Shown in pieces: positions 12,160-22,564 of a stretch of DNA of 64,000 nucleotides. The translations under genes and the position numbers were made by a program. Positions within the stretch are counted from its first letter, which is position 1; every line of letters starts with the position of its first letter. Under the pieces are notes generated by a model. That model saw only the letters and a list, made by a program, of their open reading frames with translations. It had not been told where the DNA came from and did no database searches. Source of the DNA: Quercus robur (taxonomy: Eukaryota; Streptophyta; Magnoliopsida; Fagales; Fagaceae). The stretch spans positions 12,079,974-12,143,973 of the forward strand of contig NC_065536.1 in the NCBI RefSeq assembly GCF_932294415.1. Direction: 5' to 3'.

Positions 12160-13640
12160 TTACCTTCACAATCTGGATAGCTTACCTTCTGGCTGACTGG
12201 GTTGCTAGCTTCGCTGTTGGAGTAGTCCTTGATAGCGAAGAGAAATATACTTCTAGGCATGACAAAGTGGATGATATTGGTCTTCTGATGTTATGGGCAC
12301 CTTTCATTTTATTACTAGTTGGTGGGCAAGACAAAATAACTTCTTTCGCAGTGCAGGATAATGAGTTGTGGCATAGGCACTGGATTTGGCTAACTTTCTA
12401 AATTCTCCAGCATTGGTTTTGTGTTTATTCAATCAATTCACCCAAATAGACTATGGATCCCTACACTACTCCTCCTCCTCACTAGAACCATCAAGTATGT
12501 TGAGCGGACGGCTGCATTGTATCTTGTAAGTTTAGAGAGTTTTGGAATATTTGTACTTGAAGAACCGAACACGAGACCTAATTATGAGAGATTAATGAGA
12601 ACATACTCCACGTTCAAAGAGATGGGTCTTCCTACAAAATTTGAATGTCTCTAAGACGAAGAAGCAAGATAATCCTAGGTGGGCAAATTCATTACACCAA
12701 TGGTGAAGGAAGGGAAGTTGGACAACTGTGAGTTGGTGCAGTATGCTTATGGCATGTCAAATATGTACAAGGGACTCATTGTCAATCTCATGTTCAGCTC
12801 TAGTGAGCATAAGGAGAGTCGAGACTTCTTCTCTAAAAGAGATGCAGAAGATACATTGAGAATGTTAAAGATCGAACTCAACTTCTTTTATGATCTTCTC
12901 CATACCAAGGTGGTGGTGGCAACCTCCAAGGTAGGAATTATATCTGAGTACAACCATTGGATTAGTTATGGCAACCTTGTCACTTTTTTCTATAAAGAAG
13001 AGAAACATTGTTTCCAGAGGTTTGATGTTAAAGTGACCTATACGACTATACCTTGTTCTTTGGTGTTTTAGGCCTGAATATGGTAACTCTCCTCCTATGG
13101 GTGGTCTCTGATAGGGCTATTGCTTCTTTAACAAAGTCTCAAAAAAATTCCCTCCAATCCAAAATCTCTGCCAAGTTCCTTGATCTTAAGAAGCAAAGTG
13201 CTGATGTCTACAAGTCCAAGAAATTACAGTGGAAAACACTACGGTATAGAAGGTTGTCTAAAAAACTCTCTCAATTCAACTTCATAAAGTATTGTAGGAA
13301 ACAAACGACAAAAGGGATGTATGAAGTAGAAAGCAAAGATAGATATCACAAGCATACTCAAATAATTTCACATTAAGGATTTTATAGATCAAAAGAAAAT
13401 TGACATTTTTCAGATGATATCTGAGTTTGATACAAGCATGTTGGCAAAAGAGATAAGAATCTTGGGTCCACTAAACTATTGAAAGGTAACAAGCATAGTA
13501 TGGGTGAAATTGATGTCATATGCTACTAGTCATAGCAGAGGAAATGCCAATATCTAACAATTGAGTAAAGATGGTGAGCTTCTTACTTTTGTTTGGATTA
13601 ACAGTCTTGAGACCCGTTTCAGAGTAAAGCTGATTGTTAT
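12160..13640 (+). pseudogene. DUF4220-DUF594 pseudogene, copy 1
   Basis: The reading frame is spread over ORFs 12015-12401, 12421-12654, 12679-13071 and 13053-13376, then a stop-filled tail to about 13640. Recognisable parts are the membrane segment 'IAYLLADWVASFAVGVV', 'VGGQDKITSFAVQDNELW' and 'IPTLLLLLTRTIKY' (DUF4220), and a residual DUF594 end. Compared with the copy at 29.6-35.8 kb it lacks about 550 bp covering most of DUF594: the sequence jumps from the counterpart of about 31046 to that of about 35573. The N-terminus is missing. The biochemical role of this plant membrane-protein family is not established. Confidence 0.9.
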
Positions 13641-13786
13641 TTGTTAGTAAATGACTTGATGTATATTGTATACTACCCTTCCCTTTTCCCCCTTTTTTTT
13701 TCTTTTTTCCTAAGTAAAATAAAGGAGAAGGAAATGACAGACTAACTCAATGAGATTTGAGGCCTATGTTAATAATTTTGAGTGTC

Positions 13787-13917
13787 GATTCTAGTTAGTT
13801 TAACTAGTAAAGCCTCTTATAATCGAATAAGAAATTAGGATTTCAATCCCCGCCTACACCAAAAACCAATTGATATCTTAATTTGATGATAAAGAACTAT
13901 CATCAAGAGGTGGAGAA
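13787..13917 (+). repeat. tRNA-derived SINE
   Basis: The plus strand carries a tRNA-like head: box A-like 'TAGTTTAACTAGTAAAG', box B-like 'GGATTTCAATCCC', then 'CGCCTACACCAAAAACC' and 'GATGATAAAGAACTATCATC'. This layout is familiar from dispersed plant SINEs. I did not delimit the target duplication. Confidence 0.6.
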
Positions 13918-14136
13918 AATAGGCATTTGCCATTAATTTACAAACTATTTTTTGAAACTATTTAGCAAAATGTTCCTTTTTTTAAGCTTGATTTTAAAAA
14001 AATCGAGTTACAAGTGGAACTCAACATTATGTCGAGTTCTATGCATATTTTGTGACTTAAAAAAAAAAAAAAAAAAAAAAAACTTTAAGTGATACTTTCA
14101 TGTATTTATATATCTATTAAAAGAATATTTATTTAA

Positions 14137-15435
14137 TGGATTGTTTAAAAGTTTAGAGAGGGAGGAGAGTAGTGAAGAAGAGAATAGAGGACAATGATTA
14201 TCCTCTACCTTATTTGGATGTTTTTAAAATTAGTAAGAGGGAAGAGGGTAATTAACCCTTCCTCTTGTTTGCATGTTTTAAAGATTAGGATGGAAAGGAA
14301 AGGAAATTATGTAAATAGACAAATTTACCCCTATTTGAAAATAGACTTGCAACCTTGGTCTATAATTAATTTGTTAGATTTAATCATTATTAAATCAACA
14401 TTCTCATTCCATCAAATACCACTAATAAAAGTATAAAACTACTGTTAACTGTTATAAAATAATTTTTATTACCTCAAAAAAATTTATAATAAAAATAAAA
14501 ATAAATCTTCTTTATTTATGGAAAATTTTCAAGAAGCTTCACATAGGAAGCAAGTCAAGCAACCACCTTTACCCAAAAAAAAAAAACCAAAACAAAAGTC
14601 AAGCAACCACGACCAGAACCGATCAAACGAAAACCCTAACGTCACGTCTGCCACGGCATCGACACCGCCGTCTTGTGCCCTCGATCAACGGCCGGTTTCT
14701 GTGCAGAGTTCCGGCACCGACAAACAGTGCATTTTTATCGTCGAATCGATGCGAGGGATTGAAGAACCATCCAAAGATTTGGAGACTTTGAAGCATATTC
14801 TCGAAGCTCTGCAACTCAAAGGCCTTTTGCATTCAAAGAATGCTAAAAACCAAATGAGCCACCAAAACTTCGTTTACGATCAGAACGATGAGTCTCCGAT
14901 CGTCGTAATGAAGCCAACAAGGTCTCCGGCGAGCCGCATTAATCACAATGGAAACTAATCGTCGTCTTCGAGCTTCAGATCGAGGCTTGGTCCTCGTCGG
15001 AATACAAACAAGGTGTCACCGGAGATGAGCCTGAGGCGCGACCGGCCGATTTCTGTGCAAAGTTCCAGGGCCAACAAACAGTGCGAATGTACAACTACAA
15101 AAGGTGTGAGGTCCTGTTTATTAGCAATTTATTTTTATTTTTATTTTTTTCATTCACCTTAAATTTTCTCTGGAAAGAAACAAAATTTATTTGTTGTAAT
15201 TTTGTTAATTTAGAAAGGGTAAATTAGGAAATTCATTTGGTCAATAATTTATCTACTCTACTCTCTATCCAAATCTCTCCAATTTGGGGGAATTAAAAAT
15301 GAGGGGTTAGAGGTAGTTGAAACCCCTCCAAACCCCTCCTCCTCCTTCTTTAAAAAACTTCCAAACAAGGTAATTGAATTACTCTCCCTCCCTTTACTCT
15401 ACTCCCCCTCCTTTTTTAAACTCCCAAACAGGCCA
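14137..15435 (+). mobile_element. PIF/Harbinger-like element carrying a host gene fragment
   Basis: The 1299 bp element has ends 'TGGATTGTTTAAAAGTTTAG' and, inverted at the right, 'TGGCCTGTTTGGGAGTTTAA'. Both sides carry the 3 bp target duplication TAA (14134-14136 and 15436-15438). The ends and 3 bp TAA/TTA duplication match PIF/Harbinger-like non-autonomous elements. The interior holds an ORF related to LONGIFOLIA/TRM proteins (separate entry) and no transposase. The same terminal regions occur in the sibling element at 15842-17591. The paralogous block at 29.8-38.6 kb lacks it. Confidence 0.8.
14518..14958 (+). pseudogene. Captured LONGIFOLIA/TRM-type gene fragment
   Basis: This 146-residue frame contains 'KDLETLKHILEALQLKGLLH' (residues ~86-105), 'NFVYD' and 'SPIVVMKPTRSPASRI'. 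These are ordered conserved motifs of LONGIFOLIA1/2 and related TON1-recruiting-motif proteins, which bind microtubule-associated complexes and promote cell elongation. The same frame continues past a TAA at 14956-14958 with family-like residues ('RLGPRRNTNKVSPEMSLRRD', about 14985-15045), so a premature stop has broken the fragment. GC content is clearly above the AT-rich flanks. It lies wholly inside the transposon at 14137-15435. Family assignment is from motif memory and is fairly but not fully sure. Confidence 0.6.
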
Positions 15436-16163
15436 TAAGTTTGTATATTATCGATTTTTTTTTTTTTAATTTCAATTCTATTAAAATAGGCATTAGAACA
15501 AAATTTTGTATTCAAGTTTTGCTAAAATATTCTTTTCAATTAATATGAAAAAATTCTATTGATTGATTGACTTTTAGATATGATTATTTTGAAAAACTTC
15601 TTTGACAGAAGTCACTTTAATAGGCATGGTTACACTTCTTATAAAACTTTGGATTTTATTATTCCCAATAACACTTCTTATAAAACTTTATTTCTTAAAA
15701 ATAAATCTTAACTATCAAAATTAAAACAAAGTAAATTTAACACTAGAAATATGATTTATCAAATACCTTATTTAAAGCATGCATAATACATAAAAATAAT
15801 AACTTATTATCCTAAATATGACCCAGGGGCCAGGAGAATAATGACCTGTTTGGAAGTTTAGAGAGGGAGGAGAGTAGAGGGGAGTAGAGTGAAGGAGAGT
15901 AGAGGAGAGGAGAGTAGAGAGGAATGGTTATCCTCCACATTGTTTGGATATTTTTAAAATTAGTAAGAAGGAAATGAGTAATTAGCCCTCCCTCTTATTT
16001 GGATGTTTTAAAAATTAAAATGGAAATGAGAGGAAATGATTTAAATAGACAAATTTACCCTTATTTGAAAATGGACTTGCAACATTAGTCTATGATTAAT
16101 TTGTTAGATTAAATAATTATTTAATCAACATTCTCATTTCATCAAATACCACTAATAAAAGTA

Positions 16164-16424
16164 CTCCCTCCGTCTCATTTTGTTTGTCCTGTTTGAAAAA
16201 ATCAAACTTTTTAAGAGAACATTATTTATTGTCTTGTCTATCTTTTAAAAATGTATAAGTTTCCAAAATTACTCTTAAAAAAATTTATCAAAAAATTGAA
16301 TTAGCAATTAATAGGGGTATAATAAGAACATTAGTAAATTAATGATTTTTATTTTTAGAAATATAACAATATTTTGGGACATCCCAAAATAGAATAGAGG
16401 ACAAACAAAGTGGGACGGAAGGAG
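16164..16424. mobile_element. Stowaway-like MITE
   Basis: 261 bp bounded by inverted ends 'CTCCCTCCGTCTCATTTTGT' and its near-complement ending 'GGGACGGAAGGAG', with TA on each side. These ends are the classic Tc1/mariner-derived Stowaway terminus. It is nested in the element at 15842-17591. Confidence 0.9.
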
Positions 16425-16925
16425 TATAAAACTACTATTACCTATTATAAAATAATTTTTATAATCTCAAAAAAAATTATAATAAAAATAAAAATAAATT
16501 TTCTTTATTTATGGAAAATTTTCAAGAAGCTTCACATAGGAAGCAACCACGAAACGAACCGATCAAACGAAAACCCTAACTATTTAATGAGGTGAACAAG
16601 ACCTGAAGGGATTGAGCTGCAACTCAAAATAAACAACAAAACAATACCCAAAACCATAAAAATTAAAAATTAAAATTAAAATTGAAATTACATAAAATAA
16701 ATTATCCATTTGGTTAATGAGAAAGTTGTTTAAAAAAATATCTTTTAAAAAATAAATAATAAAAAAGGCAAAAGTTCACATTTTCCAACTCGTTTAGTTT
16801 TTCTACATTTTCTAGGCAACCAAACGGGGTTTAAAGGATTAAACTTTGCAAAAATAAATCATAAAAAAGAAAACTCAGTGCCCAGATAGTCAATGCGCAT
16901 TTCCCAACATCTAAATCCAAATCTA

Positions 16926-17150
16926 CTATTTTAAAAAACTAATACAACCAAGCCGATCAAACACAATAATATATACCAAACTGTTTAGCAAAAAAAATAT
17001 ATATATATACCAAACTGATCGCAATGAACCAAAAAGTACAAAAAGAAAAGAGAAACGAAATGTACCGTCAGAAGGGTCGGTGATGGCTAGAACAAGAGGA
17101 AGAGCAACAAAGATCAAGGCAATGAACAGTGACTTAGTAGTTGAGACAAT
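16926..17150 (-). pseudogene. Possible captured signal-peptide exon
   Basis: On the minus strand one frame reads 'STTKSLFIALIFVALPLVLA' followed by 'ITDPSD', then a possible GT donor ('GACG|GTACAT'). A hydrophobic leader followed by T-D-P-S-D resembles the first exon of STRUBBELIG-type leucine-rich-repeat receptor kinases, but no repeat or kinase sequence follows and no start ATG is in place. It lies inside the transposon at 15842-17591. Confidence 0.35.
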
Positions 17151-18498
17151 ATATATTTTGATCGATTTGTGTGGCTATATATGTTTCTCAAAGCTTCAAT
17201 TTTTAGAGAGAGACAGACAGATGGGTTGAAGGGTGACTCTGAAATTTGGGTATGGAGTTTCCTTTTAGTAAGTTGTGAATTTATTTTTATTTTTTTCATT
17301 CCCCTTAAATTTTCTCAAGAAACAAACAAAAATTATTTATATAATCGGTTTGCAATTTTGTTAATTTAGAAATGGTAAATTGGGAAATTCATTTGGTCAA
17401 TAATTTATCTACTCTACTCTCCCTCCAAATCTCTCCAATTTGAGAGAATTAAAAATGAAAGGTTAGAGGTAGTTGAAACTCCTCCAAACCCCTCCCCCTT
17501 CTTCCTTAAAAAACTTCCAAACAAGGTAATTGAATTACTCTTTCTCCCTTTACTCTATTCCTCCTCCTTTTTTAAACTCCCAAGCAGGCCATAAGTTTAG
17601 GAGTAATTGAGAAAATGAATTGTTTAATGATGATAGGTCATCAATAAATGATTTTAGATTAAGAATAACTGGAAAGGTATCTGCGGTTTAGTGGTCACTA
17701 GTTATATGAGTTATTTTTCTTGTTACTTTTCTCCTATAAAGTAAAGGTTGTGTAATTTTTTTTATTCCAAGTCTTTATTCTTTATATGCGGGTATTAAAA
17801 TACTTAGTATTCTCAAAACAAAAAATTGTAGGTTAAACCTACAATGGAAAATGAGTGTGAGTTAAAGAGGTTTAAATTCTATATTGTGTATCTAAGAGTT
17901 AAGCCATTTTGGATATACACCACTGTCTATTTTTTTAAGACCTTCTTTCATCTTCCTGTGTGTGTTAAAATACTTAGTATTCTAAAAAAAAATCTAAATT
18001 TTTTATCACTCTTTCCCAAAGAGTCATTTAAGTTATAATGTAGAAAAAACCTTAGAAATGTTTTTTTTTTTTAATTATTTAGAGAAGCCCTCTAAAATGA
18101 TTTTGAAGCAACCTAATGGACTATAAATCTATGACTATAATTGAAATCAGGTTCACTTGCACACTCGCTTCTGAAGAAAATTCCTTCTACATATGAAGAC
18201 AAGACATTTGATCCTCATATTGAGACACAGCTCTGTAGCATACATCTAAACTCATTGGAGAAAAGTGTATAGCTTAGCAATTAAAAACCTGCACCAACCT
18301 TAATTACGTAGTCATTTTCAATGTTCCTTAAGCCCCTGCTCCACCATTAATATGTGGCTGATATGAGCAACAGTCTCAATTCATGAACAAAAACATTTTG
18401 TTATATGCACCATATCTTTGATTTTAAAACTAAACATGTTTCACAAACAGACTAAAATTACTTACAAATGGGTCTAAAAAGGTTGAGAGCATTTCCTT

Positions 18499-19614
18499 TG
18501 TTAAGACATATGTGATTCACTTGTTAGGAACATATGTCACTATTTTATGTAATTGGTTAATCTTTTGACAAAATGCACTTTACTTGTATTTAAGTAGATC
18601 TATGATGTATTTAATACTTCAAGAAACCTTGTTTCAAGTTCAAGTGTTAAAACCATGCAAGTCTGTCCAAGAATCAAGTGAGAAAGTGCTGAATTTTAAA
18701 GCTCGATAGCTGCTCGACACCTCTCGACACGTGGCTTATCTGTCGAGCTCTTCAATTGCTTCTTATTGCAATCTCTACACCTCTCGATAGCTAGGTCGAT
18801 CAATCAAGCAAATTTCTGTCTCCTCGCCACCTCCTCGATAGTTGTATCTATCAAAGTTTAAAGCTCGATACCTTCTCGACACCTGCTCGACACCTCCTAT
18901 CTGTCGAGGTTTAAGAAAGAAGTAGAAATTCTAATCTGTTTTCTTGGAATCCATGAATGTGTCTTTGGGACTTCTTTTCTTCTAATCCTAGACATTTATA
19001 AGACTTATTTTAGAGGCCGTCATGTAAAAGAATACAAGGAGAACATATGCAAAAAGTGACCGATGCCTTATTTTCTCTAAAAAAAGCTACTGCATCTTTG
19101 TGTTTTAGGGTTTTGTAACCAAATGCTTCTTGATCTTCATTGTTGATGAAGTGAAGAACTTTGCAGCCAACATTCTTCTTCTTCAAGTTGGTGAGTGAGT
19201 CACGTATTGGGATTCGTGCAAAGGAATTAGTCACGTACTGGAATCCGACAAAAGGGTGGCGTTCATATATTAAAGAATTCAGAGATTCTGAAGCGGTAGA
19301 AGGTTTCTGCTGTAAGTTCATTTACGGGGATTGTAGAGTCTAGAAACAAAGGTTTTGTACTAGATCTGAAACTTCTCTTTACTATAGTGAATTGCTTTGG
19401 GAAGGTTTTCCCCCAAGTTTTTTACTGTGAAACTAGTTTGTTTCATTTGTTTTCTTAGGACATCATATCTTGTCTTATTTATTTTTTCGTTACATGATTT
19501 TGACATGATATTGATATTTGTTTGTTTTAACAAGTTTTATTCATAATAAATCTAATTGACAATTTGGGTTTAAAACTTGTTAATTCTATCAACCGGGGTC
19601 TAAATTTCCCAACA
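18499..19614. mobile_element. Solo LTR
   Basis: This 1116 bp sequence starts 'TGTTAAGACATATGTG', ends 'CTAAATTTCCCAACA' and is flanked by a perfect 5 bp duplication TCCTT (18494-18498 and 19615-19619). The paralogous block has no equivalent sequence between about 37445 and 37470, so this is an insertion. No internal retrotransposon sequence or second LTR is nearby, which is the signature of LTR-LTR recombination. The interior contains repeated short motifs of the form CTCGACACCT / CTCGATAGCT / TGTCGAG around 18700-18910. Confidence 0.85.
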
Positions 19615-19872
19615 TCCTTAAATGCGAAAGAATAGACTTCACTCAACTAAATAGTCTTAAAATATATTTATTTTGGGCAAATCTACAAAGATATATTTTG
19701 CCATTTAGCTATATCTAGAAGCATATATCTGCAAAGTTACTAAACAGCAACCTGAACCACATTTTTCCTAGAGCTTCTCTTATCTATATTAAGCCCTCAA
19801 CTAAAAACTAGATTAGACCATACGGATAAATTCATTGGTCTTCAAAATCAGTAGGCGTAAATGCTCACCAAA

Positions 19873-20762
19873 TATTGAAGACTTCTCAGTCACCTTTTCT
19901 TCACAATACCTTCCAAAATTCCATCAATTCCAAAAGAACCAGAAAATTGTTGGTTGTCAACTGGACCAGGAAGCTGGAATGAGATAGAGAAGTGCCCTGG
20001 TGGGCATAGATTCTGTGATTGCATCTGAAAAAATTACAATCTTTCACACTATTTTTTCACCAGTTGGGAGTTCTTGCACACTATTTTTTGTCAATTGTGA
20101 GTTCTTGCACACTATTTTTTCACCAGTTGTTACTCCCTTTATAACAATCTTTCCGGTTCAACCTCACAACTGAAATTATCTGCATTCAGAAATGATGGCC
20201 AGACTCAATAACCACAGAAAGATGAATATTAGAAGCTGGCAGTAGGAATGAGATAACCCGATCATAATTTTCCAAGCATACAAACTCAAATGTTCAGAAC
20301 AAGTAAATTAGATAATTCTTTATAGTCTAAAATGAAGGATTAGATACATAAATGAATTAATGTACAGAGAACAGATGTAAGAACAATTCTAATTTGTAGC
20401 GAGTCCAAACCAAACCAACGTCAAGAGGTATGCAGTTATGCCAGCAAGCTAATGACTATATCAACTGATCAATACCGGTGTTCCTCATGTATATAAACTA
20501 TAAAACTAACACAGAAAAGGCCAAACAAACAACTACAATTCATACAACATTATTTAGAAATAAAAATTTTCCTAACAACAATTATTGCAAGTAATTCAAG
20601 ATTCAATATTTGATCACATTTTACTGGCTGAATAAAACTTACTCTCACACCTGGAAGGGTGATACCAAAAAAGTAAGAATCGGCGGATTCTCCAATGTCC
20701 ATTGGTCCTATAACTGGTCCGATCTAGCTGCACTCCCAGTCAGTGCAACCCCAAATTTAGTG
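19873..20762 (-). pseudogene. Alpha-crystallin-domain (IDM2/IDM3-like) pseudogene, left block
   Basis: Minus-strand sequence matches exons 3 and 2 of the intact gene at 37745-38809. The last exon (about 19880-20190) still encodes '[20 protein letters not shown]', but a short tandem duplication around 'CACACTATTTTTTCACCAG' (20046-20135) disrupts it. Exon 2 (about 20645-20762) has lost several bases and ends abruptly at a junction with unrelated sequence near 20762. The rest of exon 2 and exon 1 are absent. Confidence 0.85.
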
Positions 20763-21480
20763 GCATTGGGCCGACCCTAGGCCATCGTCTAGGCCCCTAC
20801 TGGAGAAAGGCCCCAAATTTTTGGGGCATTAATTGATTTATGTTTTCAAAATATTTTTTGGAGATATGGAAAAAAAGAAAATTTGGGTGTTACATTTTCC
20901 CTCTACTTTGGAGTTTGGAATAATTGTAAAGACAAAACAACTTTAAATACATAGGTCTTACATATATATGTGTCACTAATTATAAGAAGTAATTTATAAT
21001 TTATATAGGAAAATGCTAGAAATGTTATAAAGTTTACTTCATAGCCTTTATAAATTAAAGTGATAATTACTAGTTTCTCAACAAAAAAAAAGTGATAATT
21101 ACTATAATTTGTGGACTTCAACAACCCATTAAAAGCTTTGCTCAAAAAAAAAAAAAAAACGATTAAAAGCATTTTTGAATTGTTTTTGTAATTGGTGATA
21201 CATCTTTATAAGTTTCATATTGTAAAATTTATGTAGGGAAAAGATAATGAATGCCCTAAAAGAGTATTGATTTAGAAACTATTTTTATAATTTTTATTGT
21301 AAAAGAAAAAAGAAATTAATTAATTTTTTAAGACTTTTTATATTTCTCAATTATTAAAAAATTTCTAAAATGACTTATTAATAATTGCACTAAAGGCACG
21401 TCATTACTAAACCCCTAATTTATAATACCTTTAAAGTCATTTATTCAAATACTTATTTATTATCTATCTGAATTGTGGGG

Positions 21481-21640
21481 GCGCTTGATTTGGCTCATCT
21501 TCCATCTTTCACCACTGGTTTTGTGTTTATTCAATTGTTTCATCGAAACAGACAACGGTTCCCAACACTACTCCTTGCTGGAACCATCGAGTACATTGAG
21601 CACACGGCTGCATTGTATCTTTCATTGAAGGAGTGATGCT
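21481..21640 (+). pseudogene. DUF4220-DUF594 gene relic
   Basis: About 160 bp matches 30025-30180 of the copy-2 pseudogene, including the DNA encoding 'TGFVFIQ' and the '..IPTLLL..TIKY..' region ('TGCTGGAACCATCGAGTACA'). Small indels break the frame. It lies just right of the truncated alpha-crystallin relic, so it may derive from another rearranged copy of the block. Confidence 0.75.
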
Positions 21641-22034
21641 AGAACCCCCGAAATTGGTCATTGTATCTTTCATTGAGGTGATTGGGTACTTGAAAATGGT
21701 GACTTCATAATCATTTATGGCTTCGGTTACAGTGGCTCCCAAAAATGATGACTTCATGGATGGCCCTTAAACCCAATCCTGCAAATGGGAGATGCCATTG
21801 GAAGGCCATGCCTAGTGGGATCAAAGAGCTACACTACTTCATGGTATTGGGTTTTCTAGCCCAACGAATCATCAAATAGATTTAATCATTAAAGCCACGG
21901 AACTCTACAAACTCAGGCCGGCCAACATTTTTTTTCCCCGGCCTAAATTGCCCAAATATGAATAAAAGGCCTCATAATTTTGGTCTCTTTTTTTTTTTTT
22001 TTTTTTGAGAAATTCATAATTTTGGTCTTAAATG

Positions 22035-22037
<3 letters not shown>

Positions 22038-22084
<47 letters not shown>
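22038..22084. repeat. (AAT)n microsatellite
   Basis: About 15 uninterrupted AAT units. Confidence 0.95.
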
Positions 22085-22085
<1 letters not shown>

Positions 22086-22564
22086 TTCATATAATAATCA
22101 TATATATCATATTCTTGGTGCATAGATAAGTTTTCATTAGTAAAATTTGTTAAAAAAATTTAATTTTTCATTCACTTAATGATGATTATTTAGATTTCTA
22201 TTAATATATACTTTTTTTATATGCAAAATTTATTTTAAAAAAAACATACAAATTGATGTAAAAATGAATATGAATAATGACACTTTAACAAAATAATATA
22301 TGAGTATTTGAATTATTTTTTGTAATCAGCAACACAACAATTTGTAAGATCTGTATAATTTGTAAGAACTACATAATAAAATTTATAGTATTTTTCACAA
22401 CACTCAATTTTTGGGTCTTCTCAAAAATTGAGGAAAAACAACAACTCACCTTAAAAAAAAAATTTATTGACTCACATATTTTTCTCTCTAGTATGGGGCC
22501 TAGCTTTTAGAGCTTGTAGGCCTTAGATGTGTTAGATTTTTTCTTTCTTTTTTGTTAGAATAAA

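Larger units (their letters stand above)
15842..17591. mobile_element. Second PIF/Harbinger-like element, sibling of 14137-15435
   Basis: 1750 bp, left end 'TGACCTGTTTGGAAGTTTAG'. The right end, read inverted, starts 'TGGCCTGCTTGGGAGTTTAA'. The target duplication is TAA (15839-15841 and 17592-17594). It shares about 350 bp of left and 300 bp of right sub-terminal sequence with its sibling, including the start of the captured fragment ('CAAGAAGCTTCACATAGGAA'), but most of that fragment is deleted. A 261 bp Stowaway-like MITE is nested in it at 16164-16424. The flanks (15540-15838 and 17592 onward) are contiguous in the paralogous block near 36.26 kb, confirming the insertion. Confidence 0.85.
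12160..20762. repeat. Left paralogous block (DUF594 gene + alpha-crystallin gene)
   Basis: This block matches 29796-38600 in order and orientation. Anchors are 12160-13390 with 29796-31045, 13430-13650 with 35573-35810, 15540-15838 with 35965-36265, 17592-18498 with 36270-37445, and 19615-20760 with 37470-38590. Gaps between anchors are explained by insertions specific to one block and a deletion in copy 1. Divergence by eye is roughly 10%, so the duplication is older than several of the insertions. Confidence 0.85.
20763..22555. other. Intergenic spacer with a DUF594 relic and an (AAT)n microsatellite
   Basis: Apart from the gene relic at 21481-21640, this is AT-rich DNA. It has a 'GGCCCC..AAATTTTTGGGGC' palindromic patch near 20805-20825, several A/T runs and an AAT/ATA microsatellite at about 22038-22084. 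I recognise no gene. Confidence 0.55.

Noticed and set aside
15842-17591. Helitron or MULE origin for the CCTGTTTGG elements
   Set aside because: Inverted ends and TAA duplications on both sides fit PIF/Harbinger-like elements; no 9 bp duplication and no Helitron hairpin end.
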